From the NCBI RefSeq assembly GCF_029892785.1, contig NZ_JARXXA010000003.1, forward strand, positions 248,001-312,000: a DNA stretch of 64,000 nt, written 5' to 3'. Under the pieces are notes generated by a model that did no database searches, was not told the DNA's origin, and saw only the letters and a list, made by a program, of their open reading frames with translations. Source of the stretch: Parabacteroides sp. PH5-46. Lineage in GTDB: Bacteria; Bacteroidota; Bacteroidia; Bacteroidales; Tannerellaceae. Below are positions 1 to 8,760 of this stretch, in pieces; positions within the stretch are counted from its first letter, which is position 1, and each line of letters begins with the position of its first letter. A program made the position numbers and the translations under genes.

Positions 1-2532
1 GAACTTTTGACAAATGAAGTAACAAAAGCTGTAGGCAATGTTGAACAGTTAATGAACAGCAAATTCGGGGATGTAGCTAATCCACTCCTTGTTTCCGTAC
101 GTTCGGGCGCCCGTGCTTCTATGCCTGGTATGATGGATACGATCCTAAACCTGGGTCTGAATGATGAAGTAGTAGAGGGCTTGGCTAAAAAAACAGGAAA
201 TGAGCGTTTTGCCTGGGACTCTTACCGTCGCTTTGTTCAGATGTATGGTGATGTAGTATTGGGTATGAAGCCTGTTAACAAAGAAGACATCGATCCGTTT
301 GAAGAAATCATTGAAGAAATGAAGCATGCTAAAGGCGTGAAGATGGATAACGAATTGGATGTAAATGACTTGAAACAGCTTGTTAAGAACTTTAAATCTG
401 CCGTTAAAGAACGTACCGGAAGAGATTTCCCAACATCAGCTTACGAACAATTATGGGGTGCTGTATGTGCCGTATTTGATTCATGGATGAACGAACGTGC
501 CATCCTGTATCGTAAAATGGAGGGTATTCCTGCCGAATGGGGAACAGCCGTTACCGTTCAGGCGATGGTATTTGGTAACATGGGGAATACCTCTGCAACA
601 GGTGTTTGTTTCTCTCGTGATGCCGGTAGCGGAGAAGATGTATTCAATGGTGAATACCTGATCAATGCTCAGGGTGAAGATGTAGTGGCAGGTATCCGTA
701 CGCCACAACAGATTACTTTAGCCGGTTCCAGACTTTGGGCTGAAATGGCAGGTGTTTCGGAAGAAGATCGGAAAAACAAATTCCCTTCTATGGAAGAGGC
801 TATGCCTGTAATATACAAGGATCTTGATGCCATACAGACTAAACTGGAAAACCATTATCGCGATATGCAGGATATGGAGTTTACAGTTCAGGAAGGCAAA
901 TTGTGGTTCCTTCAGACCAGAAACGGAAAACGTACAGGTGCTGCTATGGTTAAGATAGCTATGGACTTATTACGTCAGGGAATGATTGATGAGAAGACTG
1001 CTCTGGAACGTATTGAACCTAATAAGCTGGATGAACTTCTTCACCCGGTATTTGATAAAGAAGCATTAAAGAAAGCTAAAGTATTGGTGAAAGGCTTACC
1101 CGCATCTCCGGGAGCTGCTACTGGACAAATTGTTTTCTTTGCTGAAGATGCTGCTGATTGGTATAGAGCCGGCAAAAAAATAGTTCTGGTACGTATCGAA
1201 ACATCTCCGGAAGACCTTGCTGGTATGGCTGCAGCTGAAGGTATCCTTACCGCTCGTGGAGGTATGACTTCACATGCTGCCGTAGTAGCTCGTGGAATGG
1301 GTAAATGCTGTGTTTCCGGTGCCGGAGGCGTAAATATAGATTACCGTAAGAAAACAATGGAAATAGACGGTAAGGTATTTAATGAAGGCGACTATATCTC
1401 TATCAACGGTACAACCGGAGAGGTTTATGAAGGACAGATTTCTACTCAAGATGCTGAAGTAAGTGGTGATTTTGAAGCATTGATGACACTTACCGATAAA
1501 TATGCTACAATGGGTGTCCGTACCAATGCAGATACTCCGCATGATGCCTCGGTAGCCCGTAAGTTTGGTGCTGTAGGTATCGGTCTCTGTCGTACGGAAC
1601 ATATGTTCTTTGAAGGTGAAAAGATTAAAGCCATGCGCGAGATGATTTTGGCAGAAAATGCAGAAGAACGTAAAAAAGCGCTAGAAAAACTATTGCCTTT
1701 CCAGAAAGAAGACTTCAAGGGTATATTTAAGGCGATGGCTGATTGTCCGGTAACAGTTCGTTTGCTGGATCCTCCTTTACATGAGTTTGTACCTCATGAT
1801 GATAAAGGACAACAGGAATTGGCCGATGCCATGGGTGTAAATGTAGATGTTGTACGTAAACGTGTAGAAGCATTACACGAAAACAATCCGATGTTAGGCC
1901 ATCGTGGATGCCGCTTAGGTAATACATATCCTGAGATAACAGAGATGCAGACAAAAGCTATTCTGGGTGCTGCTCTTGAATTGAAGAAAGAAGGAGTGAC
2001 TACTTATCCAGAGATTATGGTTCCGTTAACAGGTATCATTTATGAATTCCTGGAGCAGGAAAAGATTATTCGTGCTACAGCAGAAAAGCTATTTGCCGAA
2101 GCAGGAGATAAAATCGACTACAAAGTTGGAACCATGATAGAAATCCCGCGTGCTGCCTTAACAGCCGACCGGATTGCTTCTGCCGCCGAATTCTTCTCTT
2201 TCGGAACAAATGACTTGACTCAGATGACCTTTGGTTATTCTCGTGACGATATTGCTTCTTTCCTTCCGATCTACTTAGAAAAGAAGATATTGAAGTTCGA
2301 CCCATTCCAGGTATTGGATCAAAGAGGGGTAGGACAGTTGGTGAGAATGGCTGTAAATAACGGCCGGGAAGTACGTCCGGACCTTAAATGTGGTATCTGT
2401 GGCGAGCATGGTGGCGAACCTTCTTCTGTAAAGTTCTGCCATAGTGTAGGGCTCAACTATGTGTCATGTTCTCCGTTCCGTGTCCCGATTGCACGTGTTG
2501 CGGCAGCTCAGGCAGCTATAGAAAATAAATAA
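1..2532 (+). CDS. ppdK: pyruvate, phosphate dikinase (5' end cut by window edge)
   Basis: Interconverts pyruvate + ATP + Pi with PEP + AMP + PPi in cytosolic glycolysis/gluconeogenesis. The open frame runs from base 1 (Glu-Leu-Leu-Thr-Asn-Glu), so the first ATG-like codon is not the start; by comparison with the family (about 900 residues) some 60-70 N-terminal residues lie outside. Visible are the nucleotide-binding half, then the swivelling phosphohistidine domain with GGMTSHAAVVARG (His codon 1273-1275), then the C-terminal TIM barrel with GLCRTEHMFF, FSFGTNDLTQ and CGICGEHGG (active-site Cys codon 2398-2400). All signature residues are intact. A strong terminator follows the stop codon. 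Confidence 0.97.
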   Translation, partial: ELLTNEVTKAVGNVEQLMNSKFGDVANPLLVSVRSGARASMPGMMDTILNLGLNDEVVEGLAKKTGNERFAWDSYRRFVQMYGDVVLGMKPVNKEDIDPFEEIIEEMKHAKGVKMDNELDVNDLKQLVKNFKSAVKERTGRDFPTSAYEQLWGAVCAVFDSWMNERAILYRKMEGIPAEWGTAVTVQAMVFGNMGNTSATGVCFSRDAGSGEDVFNGEYLINAQGEDVVAGIRTPQQITLAGSRLWAEMAGVSEEDRKNKFPSMEEAMPVIYKDLDAIQTKLENHYRDMQDMEFTVQEGKLWFLQTRNGKRTGAAMVKIAMDLLRQGMIDEKTALERIEPNKLDELLHPVFDKEALKKAKVLVKGLPASPGAATGQIVFFAEDAADWYRAGKKIVLVRIETSPEDLAGMAAAEGILTARGGMTSHAAVVARGMGKCCVSGAGGVNIDYRKKTMEIDGKVFNEGDYISINGTTGEVYEGQISTQDAEVSGDFEALMTLTDKYATMGVRTNADTPHDASVARKFGAVGIGLCRTEHMFFEGEKIKAMREMILAENAEERKKALEKLLPFQKEDFKGIFKAMADCPVTVRLLDPPLHEFVPHDDKGQQELADAMGVNVDVVRKRVEALHENNPMLGHRGCRLGNTYPEITEMQTKAILGAALELKKEGVTTYPEIMVPLTGIIYEFLEQEKIIRATAEKLFAEAGDKIDYKVGTMIEIPRAALTADRIASAAEFFSFGTNDLTQMTFGYSRDDIASFLPIYLEKKILKFDPFQVLDQRGVGQLVRMAVNNGREVRPDLKCGICGEHGGEPSSVKFCHSVGLNYVSCSPFRVPIARVAAAQAAIENK

Positions 2533-2548
2533 AACTAATTAAAATAAG

Positions 2549-2575
2549 AACCCTGCATAACAGCAGGGTTTTTTT
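2549..2575 (+). terminator. Rho-independent terminator of ppdK
   Basis: An 8-bp stem (AACCCTGC / GCAGGGTT) with a 6-nt loop is followed by a run of seven T. It lies 17 nt after the ppdK stop and only 6 nt before the next start codon. Confidence 0.88.
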
Positions 2576-2581
2576 GTCATT

Positions 2582-4843
2582 ATGGCTCATTTACATGATT
2601 TTATAGGTGATTTAGCCTTAATCCTTATCACCGCTGGAATTGCAACAATTCTTTTTAAATGGCTGAAACAACCGGTTGTTCTGGGGTATATCGTAACCGG
2701 ATTTATTGCCGGTCCACATATAACCTGGCTTCCTACTGTAGCAGATATGGGGAATGTTGAGATATGGGCGGAGATTGGTGTTATCTTCCTGCTTTTCGCT
2801 TTAGGACTGGAATTTAGTTTCAAAAAGCTGATGGAAGTAGGAGGGACGGCTTCGCTTGCTACGATTATCAACATGGGATCGATGATTGTAATTGGCTACA
2901 TTGTAGGGCAGCTTCTTAACTGGTCACCTATGGATAGTATCTTTTTGGGTGGAATGCTCTCTATGTCGTCTACTACCATTATTATCAAGGCATTTAACGA
3001 TATGCAGCTTCAGAAGCAGAAGTTTGCCGGTATAGTGTTTGGTATGCTGATCGTTGAAGATCTAGCGGCTATTTTGATGATGGTCTTGCTTTCTACAGTT
3101 GCTGTGAGCCATAAAATAGAAGGAGTGGAGTTGTTGAATAGTCTGCTTCGTCTTATTTTCTTTGTGCTGGTGTGGTTTATCGTTGGTATTTACCTGATCC
3201 CTACTATGTTGAAAAAACTGAAGACATACTTGAATGATGAAACATTAATCATTGTTTCAATCGGTCTTTGCCTAGGGATGGTTCTATTTGCCTCCAAGGT
3301 AGGATTTTCGGCCGCTTTGGGTGCTTTTATTATGGGTTCCATTCTGGCGGAAACAGTAAAGGCCAGGCATATTGAACATTTGGTAGAACCGATAAAAAAC
3401 CTTTTCGGAGCCGTATTCTTTGTCTCGGTAGGTATGATGCTCGATCCGGAAGTGGTGAAGGAGTATTGGCTTCTGATATTAATTCTGACGGGAGTTGTAT
3501 TGATAGGACGTGTTATTTTCGCAACACTTGGTGTATTGGCTTCGGGAGAAGGGCTTAAAGTAGCGATGCAATCCGGCTTTAGCCTGGCACAGATCGGGGA
3601 GTTTTCGTTTATTATAGCTACTTTGGGGATGAGCTTAGGAGTTATCAGTGCCAATTTGTATCCTATTATTGTTTCCGTATCTATCATTACAACCTTTACT
3701 ACCCCCTATTTTATCAAGCTTTCTACCCCTTTGTACGAACAAATCGAACCTCATATACCTGTCAAATGGAGTAAAATCATAGAAGGCTATGCCGCTTCCG
3801 GTTTGAAAACTGTTAATAAACAGAACGACTGGAATAAGCTCCTGAAGAGTATACTCCAGCTTACGGCTATTTATTCAACGATTGTTTTGGCCATTATTTT
3901 CACCTTTGAACAGTTTGTAACTCCGTTTATTACAGACAAAATATCCGGTATCTGGGGGAGGGTGCTTACGGCTACTTTAGCCTTGCTTCTGATGGCTCCT
4001 TTTCTTCGAGCTATCATTATGAAGAAGAATCGCTCAATCGAATTCCGAAATTTGTGGGATGATAATCATTTTAATCGGGGAGCCTTAATCTCCTTGATTG
4101 TGTTTCGGTTAGGTATTTGTTGTGCCTTGATTATGATGGTATTGGTACCTTTGTTTCCGCATTATACCTTGCAGATGATAGTTATTTCGATGGCTGTTAT
4201 CGCTTTTGTTATTTATTTCCGAGGGTTTAAGTCGCAGTCAAGACGTATGGAAGCTCGTTTTCTTGAAAACTTACATCAAAAACAGCTGTTTGAAGAAAAG
4301 TCGGCTCCGATTCACCCCCTGGTAGCAAATGCTTTGCTTTTGAAGGATATCCATCTGGAAGAGATAGATATTTCACCTTCTTCGCCAAAAGTAGGAAAGA
4401 CCCTTAAGGAATTGAACTTACGAAAGAACCTGGGTTTGAATGTTGTAACGATTATTCGGGGCAACAGAAAAATCAATATTCCGGACGCCAATGAACATAT
4501 ATATCCTTTTGATAAGTTGATAGTATCAGGCTCTGATGAAGATATTCAGCGCTTTACCAAGATGGTTGAAGACCGTAAGGAAACACTTCTGGCTAACGAA
4601 GAATCCTCTCACCATATCATCCTTTCTCAGTATGTGGTAGAGGAAACGTCTCCTCTGATTGGTAAAACCATACAGGAGCTTGATCTTCAACGAAAGACGG
4701 AATGTATGATCATCAATATAGAAAGAGATGATCATTCCATTATAGCGATCTCACCAACTTGCACTTTACAGAAAGGAGATACGCTTCTGTTAGCCGGAGA
4801 ACGTGAAAAGATCCACAACTTTGAAGCGAATCTCAGCTTGTAA
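2582..4843 (+). CDS. Kef-type monovalent cation:proton antiporter with two C-terminal TrkA-C (RCK_C) domains
   Basis: A 753-residue CPA2-family membrane transporter expected to exchange K+ or Na+ for H+ across the inner membrane. About residues 5-400 form the Na+/H+ exchanger domain, with the typical FALGLEFSFKKL segment and many hydrophobic helices; a second hydrophobic block lies at about 430-560. Two regulatory RCK_C-like domains follow (about 590-665 and 685-753), each with the VGKTLKELNL / IGKTIQELDL pattern. No nucleotide-binding TrkA-N domain is visible between them, unlike KefB/KefC of Escherichia coli. The ATG at 2582 sits directly after the ppdK terminator. The gene converges on rfbB with a 4-nt gap. 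The ion specificity cannot be told from sequence. Confidence 0.9.
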   Translation: MAHLHDFIGDLALILITAGIATILFKWLKQPVVLGYIVTGFIAGPHITWLPTVADMGNVEIWAEIGVIFLLFALGLEFSFKKLMEVGGTASLATIINMGSMIVIGYIVGQLLNWSPMDSIFLGGMLSMSSTTIIIKAFNDMQLQKQKFAGIVFGMLIVEDLAAILMMVLLSTVAVSHKIEGVELLNSLLRLIFFVLVWFIVGIYLIPTMLKKLKTYLNDETLIIVSIGLCLGMVLFASKVGFSAALGAFIMGSILAETVKARHIEHLVEPIKNLFGAVFFVSVGMMLDPEVVKEYWLLILILTGVVLIGRVIFATLGVLASGEGLKVAMQSGFSLAQIGEFSFIIATLGMSLGVISANLYPIIVSVSIITTFTTPYFIKLSTPLYEQIEPHIPVKWSKIIEGYAASGLKTVNKQNDWNKLLKSILQLTAIYSTIVLAIIFTFEQFVTPFITDKISGIWGRVLTATLALLLMAPFLRAIIMKKNRSIEFRNLWDDNHFNRGALISLIVFRLGICCALIMMVLVPLFPHYTLQMIVISMAVIAFVIYFRGFKSQSRRMEARFLENLHQKQLFEEKSAPIHPLVANALLLKDIHLEEIDISPSSPKVGKTLKELNLRKNLGLNVVTIIRGNRKINIPDANEHIYPFDKLIVSGSDEDIQRFTKMVEDRKETLLANEESSHHIILSQYVVEETSPLIGKTIQELDLQRKTECMIINIERDDHSIIAISPTCTLQKGDTLLLAGEREKIHNFEANLSL

Positions 4844-4847
4844 TCAA

Positions 4848-5987
4848 TCAGCGTTTGTGGTACTGATGATCGTAATAACTGATGTAGTCGCCAGTTAAGA
4901 TATCTTCTACCCAGGATTGATTGTCTAGATACCAGTAAATTGTTTTTACGATACCATCTTCAAAGCGGGTTTCAGGCTCCCAGCCTAATTCGTTTGTTAT
5001 TTTTGTCGGATCAATAGCGTACCGTTGATCATGCCCGAGACGATCTTTTACGAAAGTGATCAGATTGTCGTTAATCCAGTCGGTCTTGATTTGTCCGTTT
5101 GCATCAGCTTCTTTCTTCTTTAATACCTGGCGGTATTTGGGCTCTTCGTCCATAATGCGGCGGATGGTAGCTATTGTCAGTTTAACAATCTCTATGTTTT
5201 GCTTTTCATTATGCCCCCCTACGTTGTAGACTTCTCCGTCTCTTCCTTTATGTATTACGGCATTAATAGCCTTGCAGTGGTCTTCTACGTATAACCAGTC
5301 GCGCACATTGGTGCCATCTCCGTACACCGGCAGAGATTTACCTTCCAGAATATTTTTGATAATCAGTGGAATCAGCTTTTCCGGGAAGTGATATGGGCCA
5401 TAATTATTGGAACACCTGGTGATGGTAACAGGCATTTTATATGTATGATTATAGGCCTTTACAAACAGGTCAGCACTTGTCTTGGAGGCACTATACGGAC
5501 TTCTGGGGTCCAGAGGGGTTGTTTCTGTAAAATAGCCTTCAGCACCCAGGCTGCCATATACCTCGTCGGTAGATACCTGATGGAAGCGTACCCCTTCTCG
5601 CCAGGTTGGGTAACCTGCTTCGTCTTTACCTGTCATCCAGGCATGTTTTGCTGCATCCAGCAGGTTCTGAGTACCTAATATATTGGTAACAAGGAATAGT
5701 TGCGGATTATCTATACTACGGTCTACATGGCTTTCAGCCGCGAAATTTACCACATAATCAAAATCATATGATGCAAACAGTTTATCAGCCAGCGTACGGT
5801 CGCATATATCTCCCTTCACAAATATGCAGCGGTCGCATGTTATGTCTTGTTCTATTGTTTTCAGGTTACCGGCATAGGTAAGTAAGTCCAGGGCAACGAT
5901 CTTTATATCAGAATATTTATCCAACATGTATTTGATAAAGTTTGCTCCGATAAATCCGGCTGCTCCGGTTACTAAATATGTTTTCAT
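4848..5987 (-). CDS. rfbB: dTDP-glucose 4,6-dehydratase
   Basis: Second step of dTDP-L-rhamnose synthesis: dTDP-glucose to dTDP-4-keto-6-deoxyglucose, cytosolic, NAD+-dependent. The 379-residue protein is an extended SDR with N-terminal GAAGFIGAN Rossmann motif, STDEVYGSLG containing the catalytic Thr-Asp-Glu, and the YSASK active-site Tyr/Lys. RNNYGPY-like (CSNNYGPYHFPEKLIP) and GDGTNVRDWLYVEDH segments are typical of RmlB. It follows rfbC on the same strand by 21 nt, so the two are likely co-transcribed. The partner rfbA is 34 kb away at 40265 and no rfbD is present in the window. Confidence 0.96.
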   Translation of the reverse strand: MKTYLVTGAAGFIGANFIKYMLDKYSDIKIVALDLLTYAGNLKTIEQDITCDRCIFVKGDICDRTLADKLFASYDFDYVVNFAAESHVDRSIDNPQLFLVTNILGTQNLLDAAKHAWMTGKDEAGYPTWREGVRFHQVSTDEVYGSLGAEGYFTETTPLDPRSPYSASKTSADLFVKAYNHTYKMPVTITRCSNNYGPYHFPEKLIPLIIKNILEGKSLPVYGDGTNVRDWLYVEDHCKAINAVIHKGRDGEVYNVGGHNEKQNIEIVKLTIATIRRIMDEEPKYRQVLKKKEADANGQIKTDWINDNLITFVKDRLGHDQRYAIDPTKITNELGWEPETRFEDGIVKTIYWYLDNQSWVEDILTGDYISYYDHQYHKR

Positions 5988-6008
5988 ATGAGATTATTTT
6001 TGTGGAAA

Positions 6009-6557
6009 TTAATATTCAAAATTATAGTCGGCATCGGCTAAGCCGGGAGCCTGTTTGTCTTTATCCGACAGGGTAAGCAGGCTTTCATTGATGCTCCAAT
6101 CAATGCCAAAGTCGTCAAATCGTACACTTCTTTCATGCGAAGGCGTATATGGATTGTCTACTTTGTACGTAAATACCGTATGATCTTCCAGTACATGGAA
6201 GCCATGAGCAAATCCTTGCGGGATAAATAATTGTCTTTTGTTATCGGCAGTAAGCTCTACAGCTACATGCTTCCCGAAAGTAGGAGAGCCTTTGCGCAGA
6301 TCGACGGCAACATCCAATACCGCACCTCGGATCACTCTTACCAACTTGGCTTGAGAGTAAGGGTTAAGCTGATAATGCAAACCGCGAAGCACGCCGGCTG
6401 AAGAGCAGGATTCATTGTCCTGTACAAAGTCCACCTGGCCGATATGCTTTTCAAATTCCGCTTTCTTAAAGGCTTCAAAAAAATATCCCCGGGAGTCATT
6501 GAACACCTTTGGTTCAATAATCCACACCCCGGGGATATCTGTTTCTATAAAGTTCAT
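6009..6557 (-). CDS. rfbC: dTDP-4-dehydrorhamnose 3,5-epimerase
   Basis: Third step of dTDP-rhamnose synthesis, double epimerisation at C3 and C5. The start MNFIETDIPGVW (182 residues) is preferred over an in-frame ATG 27 nt upstream because it matches the family N-terminus. RmlC cupin motifs are visible: RGYFFEAF, GVLRGLHYQ (catalytic His), LVRVIRGAVLDVAVDLR, and FIPQGFAHGFHVLE. It lies 60 nt downstream of htpG and 21 nt upstream of rfbB on the same strand; whether it has its own promoter in the 60-nt gap is not clear. Confidence 0.95.
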   Translation of the reverse strand: MNFIETDIPGVWIIEPKVFNDSRGYFFEAFKKAEFEKHIGQVDFVQDNESCSSAGVLRGLHYQLNPYSQAKLVRVIRGAVLDVAVDLRKGSPTFGKHVAVELTADNKRQLFIPQGFAHGFHVLEDHTVFTYKVDNPYTPSHERSVRFDDFGIDWSINESLLTLSDKDKQAPGLADADYNFEY

Positions 6558-6617
6558 ATATACGTTCTTTTTAATCGAACGCAAAATAAACCATTTTAGT
6601 GCATATTTACAATGTTT

Positions 6618-8675
6618 TTAACCAATCATTTGAATACTACGTTTGATAAAGCGGCTTAAGGGTTCACCTTTCAGCATACCGTTGCTAAGAAGTGCCAGGT
6701 CTATCAGTTCATGTACCAAGTTGTTGCCCGAGGCATATTCGGCCAATAGCTTGTTTCTCTGATCGCGCAGTTCATCCAGCTTCTTGTTGGTATTTTCCAT
6801 ATCCTCTTTTTCTTCGGAAGTAATTTCTTCTTCCTTCTTTTTGTTTTGCTTTTCGCGAAGGTCGCTCTGACGTGTTTCCCAGCCCTTTATGTCGGCTTCT
6901 ATCGGAGATAGTTTGTCGGCACAAGCTGCTTCTTCATCAGCTAGGATTTTCTTTACCAGGTCGTGATCGGTGTTGAGTACCAGGTTATAGCTGTCCGGCA
7001 TTTCGCCATAGAAAGACATACCTGGTTGCATAGCCGACATTTCACGCATACGGCGCATGTACTCGCTTTGCGTAAGCATTACCGGATTGGCATTACTTCC
7101 CAATGCTTCAAACGTTACATAAAAGTCTGCTTTTTCTACTTTCGGCACCTGGCTTTTGAATACTTCCTGCAAGGCGCTTTTTTGATTCTCGCTGAGTGTT
7201 ACCTGATTGGAGTCTTTTTTACGGATGATGTTGTCTATCACGTCACTGTCTACGCGTACAAACTGTGTCTTTTCAAACTTCTGTTCCAGTTGGCCTACGA
7301 TGTGTACATCCAGTTGTCCGTCCATTTTCAGCACATTGTATCCCTTGTCTTTTGCCGATTGTATGTAGCTGTACTGGTCTTCTGTGCTGTTGGTGTACAG
7401 GTAGATCAAATTGCCGTCTTTGTCTGTTTGGTTTTCTTTTACCAATAGGTTGTATTCATCAAAGGTGTAGTATTTGCTGTCTACGTCTTTCAACAGGGCA
7501 AATTTAGCGGCACGATCATAGAACTTCTCATCTGTCAGCATGCCGTATTCGATGAATAGCTTGAGGCTATCCCATTTTTCTTCAAATTGTGGACGATCGT
7601 TCTTGAATATTTCTTCCAGTCTGTCAGCAACTTTCTTTGTAATGTGATTGGATATTTTCTTTACGTTCTGATCGCTTTGCAGGTACGAACGGGATACGTT
7701 CAACGGAATATCCGGAGAGTCCAGCACACCATGCAATAAGGTAAGGAATTCAGGTACGATACCTTCTACCGAGTCAGTTACAAATACTTGGTTAGAGTAT
7801 AATTGTATCTTATTACGGTTTAATTCCATGTTGTTTTTGATACGCGGGAAGTAAAGGATACCTGTCAGGTTAAACGGATAGTCTACATTCAGGTGTATCC
7901 AGAACAGCGGCTCTTCGCTCATCGGATATAGTTCGCGATAGAAGTTTTTGTAGTCTTCGTCCGTTAGTTCGGTAGGCTTGCGTACCCAGGCAGGTTTGGT
8001 ATCGTTGATGATGTTATCTTCTTCCGTGTCAACATATTTTCCATCTTTCCATTCCTGCTTTTTCCCGAAAGCAATAGGAATAGGAAGGAAGCGGCAATAT
8101 TTTTTCAGCAAACCGCTGATCTTGTCTTTTTCCAGGAAGTCTTTGTTTTCATCATCTATATACAGGATGATATCTGTACCTGTCTCTTCTTTGGTTGTTT
8201 CTTCCAGGGTATATTCGGGGTTGCCTTCACAGCTCCACTTCATAGGAACGGCACCTTCTTTATATGACTTGGTTACGATTTCAACCTTTTTCGATACCAT
8301 GAAGGTAGAGTAGAAACCAAGGCCAAAATGACCGATAATGGCTGCTGCATCGTTTTTATACTTTTCTACAAACTCTTCAGCTCCGGAGAAAGCGATCTGA
8401 TTGATGTATTTGTCAATCTCTTCAGCTGTCATACCGATACCATGGTCGCTCACCGTAATTGTTCCGGCCTTTTCGTCTATTTTTACATGGATGGTCTGAT
8501 CGCCCAATTCACCTTTGAATTCTCCTACCGCAGCAAGTGTTTTTAACTTCTGAGTAGCATCTACTGCATTTGAAATCACCTCACGAAGGAATATTTCGTG
8601 ATCGCTATACAAAAACTTTTTAATAACGGGGAATATATTCTCACTGGTTACCCCAATATTTCCTTGTTTTGCCAT
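6618..8675 (-). CDS. htpG: molecular chaperone HtpG (Hsp90)
   Basis: Cytosolic ATP-dependent Hsp90 chaperone of 685 residues. The start MAKQGNIGVTSENIF is chosen because a longer frame back to 8738 runs through the clpC terminator and adds a hydrophobic stretch foreign to the family. The N-terminal GHKL ATPase carries LREVISNAVDA (ATP/Mg Asn), DHGIGMT and GHFGLGFYS; the middle domain has LNVSRSYLQ with the catalytic Arg. A Lys/Glu-rich coiled segment follows near residues 590-640 and the C-terminal dimerisation domain ends the protein. It sits downstream of clpC on the same strand, separated by a terminator, so two stress genes are adjacent but separately transcribed. Confidence 0.97.
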   Translation of the reverse strand: MAKQGNIGVTSENIFPVIKKFLYSDHEIFLREVISNAVDATQKLKTLAAVGEFKGELGDQTIHVKIDEKAGTITVSDHGIGMTAEEIDKYINQIAFSGAEEFVEKYKNDAAAIIGHFGLGFYSTFMVSKKVEIVTKSYKEGAVPMKWSCEGNPEYTLEETTKEETGTDIILYIDDENKDFLEKDKISGLLKKYCRFLPIPIAFGKKQEWKDGKYVDTEEDNIINDTKPAWVRKPTELTDEDYKNFYRELYPMSEEPLFWIHLNVDYPFNLTGILYFPRIKNNMELNRNKIQLYSNQVFVTDSVEGIVPEFLTLLHGVLDSPDIPLNVSRSYLQSDQNVKKISNHITKKVADRLEEIFKNDRPQFEEKWDSLKLFIEYGMLTDEKFYDRAAKFALLKDVDSKYYTFDEYNLLVKENQTDKDGNLIYLYTNSTEDQYSYIQSAKDKGYNVLKMDGQLDVHIVGQLEQKFEKTQFVRVDSDVIDNIIRKKDSNQVTLSENQKSALQEVFKSQVPKVEKADFYVTFEALGSNANPVMLTQSEYMRRMREMSAMQPGMSFYGEMPDSYNLVLNTDHDLVKKILADEEAACADKLSPIEADIKGWETRQSDLREKQNKKKEEEITSEEKEDMENTNKKLDELRDQRNKLLAEYASGNNLVHELIDLALLSNGMLKGEPLSRFIKRSIQMIG

Positions 8676-8710
8676 AAAATATATATTTGTTTTGAATACC
8701 CATAAGCAAA

Positions 8711-8743
8711 AAAAATGCCAGACAAATATGTCTGACATTTTTT
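8711..8743 (-). terminator. terminator between clpC and htpG
   Basis: Read on the minus strand, an A-rich flank and TGTCAGACA pair through a 4-nt loop with TGTCTGGCA (one G.U pair) followed by a run of eight T. It lies 18 nt after the clpC stop. Confidence 0.85.
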
Positions 8744-8760
8744 CAGGTATAAATATGTTT

